Part shown: piece after piece, positions 34,784 to 43,803 of the stretch | Numbering within the stretch: position 1 is the first letter of the stretch | Layout of the letters: each line of letters opens with the position of its first letter | Origin: CANLBN01 sp034111645 | Lineage (GTDB): Bacteria > Pseudomonadota > Gammaproteobacteria > Pseudomonadales > Cellvibrionaceae | NCBI GenBank assembly: GCA_034111645.1 | Contig: JAWUWW010000042.1 | Coordinates: 62,001-126,000 of the forward strand | Length of the DNA: 64,000 nt | Direction of reading: 5' to 3' | Notes under the pieces: model-generated | Seen by the model: only the letters and a program-made list of their open reading frames with translations | Told to the model about the DNA's origin: nothing | The model's database searches: none | Program-made: the position numbers and the translations under genes

Positions 34784-35188
34784 TTATTGGGATGGAACCG
34801 AGTAGGTGCCTACAGCATGTGCTACTGGTGCAGTTTCACCATCAGAATATAACGTTACTTCGCCAACGATAAGTTTTTTACCGACTTTTATTAATGAACA
34901 CTTAGCAATTATGTCTTTATCGGATGAAGGCTTACGCAGAAAGTTGATTGATAGGTTTGTTGTGACTGCAAGAGCTACAAGTCCAATCTCGCCAAGAATA
35001 GCAACGTACAGAGCAACATCGGCAACACTCATCAATACTGGACCCGAGACGGTACCTCCAGGGCGCAGCTCCTCAAAGCCTACCTCATGCGATACGGTCG
35101 CTCCTTTGGGTACAATTTCCTTGATAGTGCATTTTGTTTGAGGGAATTCTGATTTTAAGAACGCTGTTATTTCTTCTTTAGAGGTCAT
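34784..35188 (-). CDS. PaaI-like hotdog-fold thioesterase
   Basis: This 134-residue single hotdog domain has the PaaI-family pattern LRPGGTVSGPVLMSVADVALYVAIL, the helix that carries the catalytic Asp (Asp57 here), then VTTNLSINFLRKP and a terminal set of strands ending APVAHAVGTYSV. Such proteins hydrolyse acyl- or aryl-CoA thioesters in the cytoplasm. AAGGTG lies upstream of the ATG. The substrate cannot be told. It is followed 92 bases upstream on the same strand by the formyltransferase gene, so the two may be co-transcribed. Confidence 0.83.
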   Translation of the reverse strand: MTSKEEITAFLKSEFPQTKCTIKEIVPKGATVSHEVGFEELRPGGTVSGPVLMSVADVALYVAILGEIGLVALAVTTNLSINFLRKPSSDKDIIAKCSLIKVGKKLIVGEVTLYSDGETAPVAHAVGTYSVPSQ

Positions 35189-35279
35189 GCTTCACCTTTT
35201 TTATGATTCGAAATTTATTTTATATAAAAGTTCGATTTTTTTAAACGGGTTTACTTCAGTATTTTAGCCTGTTTTTAAT

Positions 35280-36101
35280 TTATCGGAGTGCTAGTAAGCA
35301 ACCCCTAGGGATGCTGATAAGGCCATCAATCGAGGCAATCGTCACTCTGATTTCGTCGATTGAAATGATTTCGCCCGCCTTACTATTGTGCGGGCACACC
35401 ACAGCTTCTGCAGCGGTAATCAAATAAGATTGCCCCTGAAGTTTACAATAAACACCTAAACTACCAAAAGCCCTAAGCTGCTTGAGCAATTGGTGCGTAG
35501 GATTATTCCAATTGATTGTTTGATCTTTTTGGGAGAGTTGATCCCAGTTTGAGCCATTTTCTTGTCTTATACTATTTATATAATAGTGATTTAAATTAGA
35601 CAATAGTTGTTTTAGCAGCACCGGAGTACCAATATAGAGCTTGGCCGACAGCGTATCAAAAGATTCATGCTCATCAAGAATTATTTTTTGTTGTAGCAGT
35701 ATATCTCCCTCATCAAGTGCAGACGTCATCTTATGCAGCGTGATTCCTGCATGCTCAGGATATGCTAATAATAATAGCGGCAGCGGGGTAGAGCCACGAC
35801 CATATGGAAGAAAAGTGGGGTGGATGTTAATTGCAAATTTTAATTTATCTGGAATTGGAATCCTCCAAGGGTACTCTGCCGATAAAAAAAGTTCTACGCC
35901 AGCACTAACTAATGCGTCCATTTGGCTCTGCTCGGGTTTTTCGAGGCAAACAGATATTTGATTTTGTGTTGCACACTTAATCACTCGATCGGTATGTATG
36001 CTTTGTTGTCCCGTGTAAATACAAACAACTTCATGGCCTTGGTTAATGAGTAGTTCGAGGCATGATGAGAAAGGGTTGTAGCCAAAATAAGCAATTTTCA
36101 T
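35280..36101 (-). CDS. Stand-alone formyltransferase-family protein
   Basis: This 273-residue protein has the N10-formyltetrahydrofolate-dependent transferase core: KIAYFGYNPFSSCLELL at the N-terminus, the catalytic segment INIHPTFLPYGRGSTPL with Asn and His about residues 91-93, and ALDEGDILLQ with the third catalytic Asp. The C-terminal domain resembles the tRNA- or sugar-binding domain of methionyl-tRNA formyltransferase, but the protein is shorter than Fmt (about 315), and no def gene is nearby. The HxSLLP motif of the family reads HPTFLP. It may formylate an amino sugar or another amine. The fold is confident; the substrate is unknown. Confidence 0.78.
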   Translation of the reverse strand: MKIAYFGYNPFSSCLELLINQGHEVVCIYTGQQSIHTDRVIKCATQNQISVCLEKPEQSQMDALVSAGVELFLSAEYPWRIPIPDKLKFAINIHPTFLPYGRGSTPLPLLLLAYPEHAGITLHKMTSALDEGDILLQQKIILDEHESFDTLSAKLYIGTPVLLKQLLSNLNHYYINSIRQENGSNWDQLSQKDQTINWNNPTHQLLKQLRAFGSLGVYCKLQGQSYLITAAEAVVCPHNSKAGEIISIDEIRVTIASIDGLISIPRGCLLALR

Positions 36102-36419
36102 GGTTTTATGCGACCCAATTATAGTCGTTTATGATTTCAATATTGAATAGTTTAGTTTGTGTGTAAGTGTAAATAAACGAATTCAAAAATTTTTAATGAA
36201 TTAAGTTTAAGAATGAAGATCAAAACTTGATTCTATTAGTTCAATAGACCCACAAAGGACTTTATTTCTGTATGTCTTTGTTTTTCTAATTAAGTATATT
36301 GAATAATAAACATAAACGAAATTAATGCTAGTATGTGCGTAACATATCTGGCCCGTAGTTGGCAAAATACCTTTAAAGCCATGGGATATCTAACACTTTA
36401 AATATCAGGCGTATAAAAT
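36102..36419. other. Divergent intergenic region, no gene seen
   Basis: About 318 AT-rich bases between the divergent formyltransferase and DUF3461 genes. No ORF or clear operator is visible. Confidence 0.5.
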
Positions 36420-36803
36420 ATGAAAGAATACCCAACTCTTAATGAAATGGGCGTGAATCACCCAGAAGAAATTGAAAGATACTCTTTAGCCAGTACGAAT
36501 AAAAGCGACAACTTACGCATTATTTATCGTCGCAAAAAAGGGTCACTTCTGCCCGCGAGTAAACGCTATGAGTTTGGTCGATCGAGTAAAACTGTACTTG
36601 CTGATGGTGGCACTCAAAAAACAGATATAGTTCATGAGATTTCGCCTTTCTTACAGCGCTCTATTGCTGAGTTAGAAGATATAATAGGCAATAAGAAAAC
36701 AAAGTTAAAAAATGCAACTGTTATTAAAGAGGAGCTGCAAAGACTTCAACAAGAAGTGACGAGTCGAATAGCTTACATTGAATCTCTTATTGAAGGCAGA
36801 TAA
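36420..36803 (+). CDS. DUF3461 family protein
   Basis: The 127-residue soluble protein has the DUF3461 hallmarks: YPTLNEMGVNHPEEIERYSL at the N-terminus, then RIIYRRKKGSLLPASKRYEFGRSSKTV and EISPFLQRSIAELEDI. It ends in a predicted coiled coil (KEELQRLQQEVTSRIAYIESLI). The family is widespread in gammaproteobacteria and its function is unknown to me. It is a single-gene unit followed by a nine-copy 7-bp repeat. Confidence 0.88.
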   Translation: MKEYPTLNEMGVNHPEEIERYSLASTNKSDNLRIIYRRKKGSLLPASKRYEFGRSSKTVLADGGTQKTDIVHEISPFLQRSIAELEDIIGNKKTKLKNATVIKEELQRLQQEVTSRIAYIESLIEGR

Positions 36804-36844
36804 AATCTACTTGTCGAAATAGAGATGATGCCAACAAACTAACT

Positions 36845-36907
36845 TGATAAATGATAAATGATAAATGATAAATGATAAATGATAAATGATAAATGATAAA
36901 TGATAAA
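36845..36907. repeat. Nine-copy heptanucleotide repeat (TGATAAA)
   Basis: The unit TGATAAA is repeated nine times without error over 63 bases. It lies 42 bases after the DUF3461 stop and 445 before lrgA. Perfect short tandem arrays of this kind change copy number by slippage and could act on the flanking transcripts. Confidence 0.97.
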
Positions 36908-37352
36908 ATTGTCCTTGTTGCAGCTTGCATATTGCACGAATCTTACACGGCTTTAATGGGCGCCTTTTTATTGGTTGAAAAGTAAATCTAATTTAATGAT
37001 TTAAATGGCTCATTAAAATTACGCTATTGATTTTGTCTGTACGTAGAGTGATATTTTATCAAGTTATTTGATAGTTTAGCTTTGTTAAGCTTTAGTTATA
37101 TTTACTATGACTAGCCTGACTCTTATAAAAATAAATTTTAATAATTTTTTTAGTGATGAAGTAACTTTTATCAAGACGTAATCAAAGATGCTAATCAGCT
37201 AAAATAACGGTAATTTAATGCGTATCGAATAACATAACTGGCTATATGCAAACGTTAGCGTTAAATCAGAGTGAGTTAAATAAATTGAGGCATGACTTTC
37301 ATATTCGATAGGTCCTATAGGCTAGGTTTAGCAGTATATTTTTGGAGTTAGT
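36908..37352. other. Intergenic region upstream of lrgA
   Basis: About 445 bases with no convincing gene. GGAG lies ten bases before the lrgA ATG; its promoter must be here. No operator is recognised. Confidence 0.45.
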
Positions 37353-37763
37353 ATGAAATTTCTTTATGGCTTAACATTGCTCCTTGTTTTTCAATTGATA
37401 GGTGAGGCTATCTCGTTGTATTTCTCTCTGAGTATTCCTGGGCCTGTTATTGGCATGCTATTGTTGTTTTTATCATTATTGTTGTTGTATAAAATCAAAA
37501 AAAATAACGTCAATAAACAACATCAAGATGATGCCCTAAGCACCAGCGCAAACGCTATTTTAAGTCATCTATCATTATTATTTATTCCAGCAGGTGTCGG
37601 GCTTATTGTTCACATTGATAGATTAGAAAATCAATGGTTGCCTATTATCGCTGCCATTGTTTTAGGTTCGATAATTACCATGACTATAACCGCAGGTACG
37701 ATGATATTTCTTAATCGTCTTTTAAAGATAGACGCTAATAGTCAAAGCGAAAATAAGATATGA
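37353..37763 (+). CDS. lrgA: CidA/LrgA family holin-like membrane protein
   Basis: This 136-residue inner-membrane protein has four hydrophobic helices and the LrgA family pattern LIGEAISLYFSLSIPGPVIGMLLLF and LSLLFIPAGVGLIVH. CidA/LrgA proteins are holin-like and pair with LrgB. They affect cell lysis and, in several bacteria, the export or import of small metabolites such as pyruvate or glycolate. Its stop overlaps the lrgB start by four bases (ATGA), so the two are translationally coupled. Confidence 0.88.
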   Translation: MKFLYGLTLLLVFQLIGEAISLYFSLSIPGPVIGMLLLFLSLLLLYKIKKNNVNKQHQDDALSTSANAILSHLSLLFIPAGVGLIVHIDRLENQWLPIIAAIVLGSIITMTITAGTMIFLNRLLKIDANSQSENKI

Positions 37764-38479
37764 ATAATGTTAATGAAGGCATTTGGGTTTATCTCTCGAC
37801 TAGTCCGCTATTATGGCTAACCGTCACCCTTATAGTTTATTGCGTGGCCTTCCAACTTTATCAGTGGTCAAACTCTAACCCTTTGCTCAACCCTGTTGCT
37901 ATTTCTATCATTGCATTAATCTCTTTTTTAGCGCTAACAAAGACAGATTATCAACTCTACTTCTCAGGCGCTCAATATATTCATTTTTTATTAGGGCCAG
38001 CTACAGTGGCATTAGCTTTGCCACTTTATCAACAAGTTTCCAAGCTCAAAAAGATTTGGTTTTCAGCAACAGTTGCTATTACGACAGGCGTAGTATTTGG
38101 CGCCGTAAGCTCTGTCTTTATCGCAAAATGGTTAGGCGCAGATATTCAAACTCAATTATCTATAGCACCTAAATCGGTGACTGCACCTGTCGCCATGGGT
38201 ATTGCAGAAAAAATTGGTGCACTGCCATCGCTTACAGCGGCACTAGTGGTTATGACCGGTGTCACAGGCGCACTGATTTGCAGTAAACTCTTTAGTATTC
38301 TCAGAATTACAGACAATAGCGTCAAAGGTATTGCGGTAGGTGTAGCGGCGCATGGAATTGGTACGGCACGAGCATTTCAATTAAATGCTGAGATGGGTGC
38401 TTTTTCTGGTTTGGCAATGGCTTTATCTACACTGATTAGCGCCTTAGCGCTCCCATGGTTGGTTACATTTTTATTTTAA
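37760..38479 (+). CDS. lrgB: LrgB family membrane protein
   Basis: The 239-residue membrane protein has about seven to eight helices and the LrgB signature YIHFLLGPATVALALPLYQQ, LSIAPKSVTAPVAMGIAEKIG and GVAAHGIGTARAFQLNAEMG. It is the partner of LrgA and overlaps it by four bases. Glutaminase follows 36 bases later in the same direction, which suggests a three-gene transcript. Its molecular role is debated between murein-hydrolase control and metabolite transport. Confidence 0.9.
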   Translation: MNNVNEGIWVYLSTSPLLWLTVTLIVYCVAFQLYQWSNSNPLLNPVAISIIALISFLALTKTDYQLYFSGAQYIHFLLGPATVALALPLYQQVSKLKKIWFSATVAITTGVVFGAVSSVFIAKWLGADIQTQLSIAPKSVTAPVAMGIAEKIGALPSLTAALVVMTGVTGALICSKLFSILRITDNSVKGIAVGVAAHGIGTARAFQLNAEMGAFSGLAMALSTLISALALPWLVTFLF

Positions 38480-38515
38480 AACTTATTTTAAAGCAAACTA
38501 CGACATCAAGGCATT

Positions 38516-39475
38516 ATGACATCTGAATTTCATCCCCAACTGGTTAATCAACCTCTAGATACAGAAGCTCTTCCCGGTATACTAGAACGCATTTATAGTG
38601 AAGTTATCGAAGCTTATGGCAAAGGCCACGTTGCAGACTATATCCCAGATCTGAAAAGAGTAAACCCAAAACAATTTGGTATGGCACTGCGTACCATTGA
38701 TGGAGAGGAATTTACGGTTGGTTGTGCAGACACTGGGTTTTCTATACAAAGTATCTCTAAATTATTCACCTTAATGTTATCGCTAGATACCATTGGCGAT
38801 GAGCTTTGGAAGCGTGTTGGCAGAGAGCCTTCTGGTATGCGTTTTAATTCGCTACTTCTATTAGACTCGGAAGGCGGCATACCACGCAATCCCTTCATTA
38901 ACGCAGGTGCTATTGTTGTTACAAATACGATTGCCGTACGCAGTTCAACACCAATTCGTCGAATAGAAGGTTTTATTGCATCGTTATCTGGTAATAAAGA
39001 AAATCGCATCGATCAAGAAGTAGCCATGGGCGAAAAAAGAACCGGCTTTCATAATATTGCCATTGCCAATTTATTAAAAGCTATGGGAAACCTAGATGGC
39101 GATGTCGATCAAACTCTCGATTGCTATTTTAAGCAGTGCGCAATGAACATGAGTTGCCGCGATTTAGTAAGAGCAATAGAGTGTTTAGCGAATCGTGGCC
39201 GTTCTAATTTCACTAACAAATTTCATGCAGAGTTAATGGATAAGCGTATCAACTCCATTATGTTAACCTGCGGTCTTTACGACGCAGTCGGTAATTTTGC
39301 TTATAATGTGGGTTTACCCGCAAAGAGTGGCGTTGGTGGTGGCATTGTAGCCGTTGCACCGGGACAATATACCGTATGCGTATGGTCACCCGAACTTGAT
39401 GCTTCTGGAAATTCTGTACTAGGCCAATTAGCCTTAGAAAAATTAACCACCTACACGCGAACGTCAATCTTCTAA
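38516..39475 (+). CDS. glsA: Glutaminase
   Basis: This 319-residue serine-dependent glutaminase converts glutamine to glutamate and ammonia in the cytoplasm. The beta-lactamase-like fold is seen from FSIQSISKLFTLML (Ser-x-x-Lys, the catalytic pair), REPSGMRFNSL, RNPFINAGAIV, and the C-terminal GLPAKSGVGGGIVAVAPGQ. The length fits E. coli GlsB (308). It lies 36 bases after lrgB and may be co-transcribed. Glutaminase can contribute to acid resistance. Confidence 0.95.
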   Translation: MTSEFHPQLVNQPLDTEALPGILERIYSEVIEAYGKGHVADYIPDLKRVNPKQFGMALRTIDGEEFTVGCADTGFSIQSISKLFTLMLSLDTIGDELWKRVGREPSGMRFNSLLLLDSEGGIPRNPFINAGAIVVTNTIAVRSSTPIRRIEGFIASLSGNKENRIDQEVAMGEKRTGFHNIAIANLLKAMGNLDGDVDQTLDCYFKQCAMNMSCRDLVRAIECLANRGRSNFTNKFHAELMDKRINSIMLTCGLYDAVGNFAYNVGLPAKSGVGGGIVAVAPGQYTVCVWSPELDASGNSVLGQLALEKLTTYTRTSIF

Positions 39476-39651
39476 ATTGAAACTAAAGTACAAATTCTGC
39501 TCACAAGTTATTTGTATAAATTTATATGATGAAGTTGTTGAATGAAGTTTGAGGACTTTATTTTTAGATAAAATAAGCCTAATACTGAAGCCCAAGAAGC
39601 CAACAATTAAAATATTATTTTAGCTTAAATAAAGTTTTTACCTTTATTAGA

Positions 39652-41817
39652 CTATACCGCTTGTGAAACTAAGTTTTCGAGTAAAAAGTTGTGAATTTCG
39701 TTGGCTAGTAGTGGCTTGGCAATATAATACCCTTGTGCATAATCACACTCCATGTCTTCTAATAAATCAAGCAAGGCTTTTGTTTCTACACCCTCACCAA
39801 CTACTTTGAGATCCAATGAGTGCGCAAGATCGATCATTGCCTTTATGACTTTGTCGCTGTTCTTGCCTCTATTTAGAAGAAAGCTTTTATCTATTTTCAA
39901 TTCATTAACCGGCAACATCGTCAAATAAGAAAACGATGAAAAGCCGGTACCGAAGTCATCTATCGATACAGTAAAGCCTTTTTTTGTTAACCGATTCAAA
40001 ATCTTGATAGCTTGTTCAGGTTTCGCCATCACCGTAGACTCAGTAATCTCCAAGTTTATATTGCTAGGGTGCATTTTTGATATTTTGCATATATTTTCTA
40101 GGACGTCATATATTTCGGGTTGACTAAACACGCGGCCGGATATGTTGATTGAAATCGAAAATGATTCATCAGTTTGGCAAAAGGTTTTGCAATGCCTACA
40201 GACTTGATGAAAAACCCATTGAGTCAACTCGTGAATACTGCCGTTGCGTTCACAAATAGGAATGAATTCGACGGGAGAAATTAATCCTAGGGTAGGATGT
40301 TGCCACCTAACTAATGCTTCTATCTTATTGACGCGCTTAGATTTGAAGTTAAATATTGGTTGATAAACTAAAAAGAGTTGGTCGTTTTTTATGGCCTTAT
40401 GGAAGTCTTGGCTTAACTTCAATTTTCGTCTCAGTTTTGAGTCTTCCTCGGAGCTATAAAGCACATAGTTGATGCCAGCTTTTTTTGCTTGATACATAGC
40501 CATATCAGCATTCTTAACTAGTGACTCGGCGTCTTTCCCATGCACTGGATAAATAGCAGTGCCAACATTTGCAGACACTGCAACGCTCACTATCTCAGTG
40601 TCATTGACGAGAACCGGTGCCTGGAGAGCCGTGAAAAACTTTTGCACTATTAACTCGCCATCATTATCTTTATCCAGATCAAGTAATGCATAAAACTCAT
40701 CTCCGCCCATGCGAGCGAGTGTATCGGTGCCACGTAAAACACTAGATAGCCGTTTAGCAACTTCGATAAGAATTAAATCCCCTATTTGGTGACCATAATC
40801 ATCATTAATTGCCTTAAATTTTGTCAGATCGATACTAGCAACAAGAAATCGATTATTATTCCGCTGACCGGTTTTTAGAGACTGCTGCAGGCGATCTTGA
40901 AATAAAGTCCGATTAGGCAGAGATGTTAATGTATCGTGTAAGGCTAAGTGCTTAAGTTCTTTGTTTGCTTTCGACAGTGATTTTGTGCGATCTAGAACTC
41001 GCTCTTCTAACTCGATTTTTTGTGATTCAATAACCTCTATTTTATCTGCAATAGCAATACGCATTTGGTCAAAATTTGTCGCCAATAAAAAGAGTTCATC
41101 GTCATGTTTAGCAGCAATTACCTTGTCGAGGACTTTAGAATGACTGAGCGTTTCAGGTTTGTTTGGATTAATCGCGCTTGCGGCATTGGCTAATGCGGCC
41201 AGTGGTTTTGCAACCAGCCTATTAACAAAATATAAAAAGAACAACCACAAAGCTGCAGTTTTTATTAGCGAGTTAATGATGATTAAAATAAAACTATATT
41301 TGACGCGATCGATAATTGTATTTACATCTGTATATAAGTGACCGTAACCAATTAGTTTGATAACACCATTGGTATCCTCTTGGTATTCGATAGGGAATGT
41401 ATATTCATATAAAGTTTGACGAGTGACGGCTCCAGCTTGCATTAGCTCGATTTGTTTCATCCCAATTTTTTCAAGATCTTTACTTGAAATGATTTGGCTA
41501 TCTTTGGCTACCACGTCACCTATCGACGCTATCAGCTCGTTGCTCTCATTCTCGATCTTAATACCTGAAACGGTATCAATCTTGGTCATTCCAAAAAGTG
41601 TTATCTCGAGTTGAGTGGTATCAAAAGACCATATCGAATTTACAAAGCTCTCTTTGAAGGTATTTTCAAGGTCATATATTTGTGTAAATACTTGATTTTT
41701 TACATGGCGGTATTCAGAAACAAGTTGAGTGCCAGTAACAACTATGGCGACAATAAGATAGCAACCAAACACATAGCGCAGTAAGCGAATACCAATGCCT
41801 TTTTTAAATTTAATCAT
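39652..41817 (-). CDS. Membrane GGDEF-EAL c-di-GMP enzyme, MbaA-like layout
   Basis: This 721-residue protein has a helix (about 13-32), a periplasmic domain (33-173), a second helix (174-199), a HAMP-like region to about 265, a coiled coil, a GGDEF domain and an EAL domain. GGDEF is intact at 371-375, with an I-site RGTD at 362-365. The EAL domain has EALVRW from 500, then LEITEST and DDFGTGFSS, so a working phosphodiesterase is likely. Both synthesis and breakdown of c-di-GMP are possible. Its ATG overlaps the end of the upstream binding-protein gene by eight bases, which implies a sensor complex like Vibrio cholerae NspS-MbaA. Confidence 0.92.
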   Translation of the reverse strand: MIKFKKGIGIRLLRYVFGCYLIVAIVVTGTQLVSEYRHVKNQVFTQIYDLENTFKESFVNSIWSFDTTQLEITLFGMTKIDTVSGIKIENESNELIASIGDVVAKDSQIISSKDLEKIGMKQIELMQAGAVTRQTLYEYTFPIEYQEDTNGVIKLIGYGHLYTDVNTIIDRVKYSFILIIINSLIKTAALWLFFLYFVNRLVAKPLAALANAASAINPNKPETLSHSKVLDKVIAAKHDDELFLLATNFDQMRIAIADKIEVIESQKIELEERVLDRTKSLSKANKELKHLALHDTLTSLPNRTLFQDRLQQSLKTGQRNNNRFLVASIDLTKFKAINDDYGHQIGDLILIEVAKRLSSVLRGTDTLARMGGDEFYALLDLDKDNDGELIVQKFFTALQAPVLVNDTEIVSVAVSANVGTAIYPVHGKDAESLVKNADMAMYQAKKAGINYVLYSSEEDSKLRRKLKLSQDFHKAIKNDQLFLVYQPIFNFKSKRVNKIEALVRWQHPTLGLISPVEFIPICERNGSIHELTQWVFHQVCRHCKTFCQTDESFSISINISGRVFSQPEIYDVLENICKISKMHPSNINLEITESTVMAKPEQAIKILNRLTKKGFTVSIDDFGTGFSSFSYLTMLPVNELKIDKSFLLNRGKNSDKVIKAMIDLAHSLDLKVVGEGVETKALLDLLEDMECDYAQGYYIAKPLLANEIHNFLLENLVSQAV

Positions 41818-42610
41818 TAGCTACTTTCAAGCCATATTTTGCTTGTATCTCAGTGATAGTGCCATCAGCTTCTAGCTCTTTAAGAGCTTTTCTCATGGGC
41901 TCAAGAATATATTCATCGGTCGACTTGTGAAAGGTAAAACCCATACTAGATGATTTTAAAACAAGAATAATTTCATAGTCATTGCTATTTATGCCTGCCG
42001 TCTTAAACAAAAGTTGAGTGGTTGCATGAGCGTAACTTACGGCATCAACTCTTCCTGAGGCCAGCTTTTTTACCATGCTTAACCCAGAGTTAAGTCGATC
42101 AATAGATTCAGGTTTAACGCCTTGGGCGATTAATAATTCTTCACCAATATCGTCTCTGACGACGCCAATTTTAAGCTGATTCAGATCAGCGGCAGATTTT
42201 ATAGATAATTTGCTAGACTTTGGAGCAATGACGGCTACAACATTAGGTGCTATTGGGCCAACAAATTTCATTTTTTTAAGTCGATCAGGAGTATATGTTG
42301 TCGAGAAAAGAACCGTTTCAGGCTCGTTTAAGACCATATGATAACCACGAGCCCAGGGATAAATTTTCAAATTTATGTTGTCAATGGAAATGCCAAGTTT
42401 CCGAAAAATTTGTGATAAAATTTCAACGGCCGCACCTGATATCTCACCTGTATTAGGGTCTTGATAATTAAATGGTGGATACTCTTCAGTAATCCAGTTT
42501 AGGTTTTCGAGTATACGAATAGCTTGCTCAGTATCATTCAATTCTTCTTTAGCGACTGCCAAATAACTAAGGATTGTCGAAAATAACAGGATTACAAAAA
42601 CTCTGATTAT
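41810..42610 (-). CDS. Family-3 solute-binding sensor protein, start uncertain
   Basis: The SBP_bac_3 domain is clear: ILENLNWITEEYPPFNYQDP, GAAVEILSQIFRKLG, LYSTTYTPDR-like FSTTYTPDRLKKMKFVGP and a terminal TITEIQAKYGL. The first usual start is TTG at 42560-42562, which gives 250 residues without export signal. Upstream, the frame is open and encodes IIRVFVILLFSTILSYLAVA-KEE, a good signal peptide, but no ATG, GTG or TTG is present before the stop at about 42644; ATA at 42608-42610 is one candidate. The product probably binds an amino acid or polyamine-like ligand in the periplasm and signals to the GGDEF-EAL partner, whose gene overlaps this one. There are no permease genes beside it. Confidence 0.75.
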   Translation of the reverse strand: MIRVFVILLFSTILSYLAVAKEELNDTEQAIRILENLNWITEEYPPFNYQDPNTGEISGAAVEILSQIFRKLGISIDNINLKIYPWARGYHMVLNEPETVLFSTTYTPDRLKKMKFVGPIAPNVVAVIAPKSSKLSIKSAADLNQLKIGVVRDDIGEELLIAQGVKPESIDRLNSGLSMVKKLASGRVDAVSYAHATTQLLFKTAGINSNDYEIILVLKSSSMGFTFHKSTDEYILEPMRKALKELEADGTITEIQAKYGLKVAND

Positions 42611-43239
42611 TGAGGTTTTATAAGGAGGTTTCCATTTAGTGTTGATAAGTCACCTTCAGAGCTAAGGTATGCTCAGTTTTTTAAATAGATTTAAAAGCGT
42701 AAAAGTAAATAAATTATAGTTCAATTTTGTGAAATGTAAAAAATAATTGAATATACAAAGCTGTTCAAATATCGATCATTTTGGTGTTGAAAGATTACCC
42801 GCTATACGCTCAGATTTTATTGATGTTGTGGAAGTTATAAATGTTAAGAATGTTTAGTGCTGGCATTAACCTTCTAGCCTAAAATATAGGCCTTATTCAA
42901 TGAATTAAAGGTTTGCTGGATAAGTGTTTATATTCTGCGCTTTTAACATAATAAAAACAACCGGAGCAGACCCTGAAATTTGATTGTAAAGTTAAATAAT
43001 TAAGCCGTTAAAAATGCATGAGAAACATTAAAATGTTAGATATAGTCGAGATCTAAGGATCATTAAAATAGTGCTTTTTAAATAATAAGCTTCATATGTC
43101 TAGAAACATATGAATAAAGCCATTTTAAAAAGTTAAGCGTATGTTTTATGTGTTTTTGTAGGTCCGAGGACATTACTAATCAAAGTTTTTAATAGTGCAT
43201 AAATCAACAAATAGTCTCAACATAAGTGGATAAAAATAA
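42611..43239. other. Non-coding region with composite inverted repeat
   Basis: No gene is seen in these 629 bases. At 43074-43132 there is a nested palindrome (entered separately). Near 42960-42985 the string GGAGCAGACCCTGAAATTTG resembles the CAGACC...AAATT ends that often mark REP-type repeats, but it is a single copy. Confidence 0.4.
43074..43132. repeat. Nested inverted repeat
   Basis: The outer arms CTTTTTAAA (43074-43082) and TTTAAAAAG (43124-43132) and the inner arms TTCATATGT (43091-43099) and ACATATGAA (43106-43114) are both perfect 9-bp pairs, separated by 8- and 9-base unpaired segments around a six-base loop. It lies about 110 bases before the phosphatase gene and may fold in RNA or DNA. 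Confidence 0.8.
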
Positions 43240-43803
43240 ATGATAACTCGCAATTTTGTCTTAATTTTTATAATGATGATTTGTAGTGTGAAGACTACCG
43301 CTGCTACATCAAATATCGATTCAATTATAGATAACTTACGTGCAATCGATGCTAATGTGCTATTGATGCGCCATGCTATTGCCCCTGGTTTTGGAGACCC
43401 CGATAATTTTGTTATTGATCAATGCAATACGCAGCGTAATTTAGATGCTGTTGGTCGCAGTCAGGCAGTTTCACTGGGCAAAAAATTGAAGCAGTCGAAT
43501 ATAGTAGTTGATAAGATTTACTCAAGCTATTGGTGCCGTTGTCTCGAAACGGCCAAACTATTAAAGCTGGGGGATGTTGAAAGGTTTTCGGGGCTAAACT
43601 CATTTTTTGAAGAGCATGCTGATCGTAATGAAACACTCAAGTTACTCCAACAAAAATTTTCACAACTCGATCAAAATAAACTGACATTAATGGTCACGCA
43701 TCAAGTAGTCGTTCAGGCGATAACAGGGATCGGAGTTTCATCTGGAGGTGTTGTTGCTTACAACACAAAAACCGGTAAGGCCGTAAGAATCTCGCTTGAC
43801 TAA
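43240..43803 (+). CDS. Exported histidine-phosphatase-family protein
   Basis: This 187-residue protein has a signal peptide of about 23 residues (NFVLIFIMMICSVKTTAA-TS). A histidine-phosphatase core follows: LLMRHAIAPG, with the phospho-accepting His at about residue 45, a mid-chain SSYWCRCLETAKLL, Glu in FFEEHADRNE and a second catalytic His in VTHQVVVQAITG. The second motif residue is Ala (RHA) in place of the usual Gly (RHG), a common variant. It likely acts on a phosphate ester in the periplasm. No operon partner is present. Confidence 0.85.
   Translation: MITRNFVLIFIMMICSVKTTAATSNIDSIIDNLRAIDANVLLMRHAIAPGFGDPDNFVIDQCNTQRNLDAVGRSQAVSLGKKLKQSNIVVDKIYSSYWCRCLETAKLLKLGDVERFSGLNSFFEEHADRNETLKLLQQKFSQLDQNKLTLMVTHQVVVQAITGIGVSSGGVVAYNTKTGKAVRISLD

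Noticed and set aside
42961..42990. REP- or RAYT-associated repeat
   Set aside because: Only one short match to a CAGACC...AAATT pattern; no second copy or inverted partner nearby.
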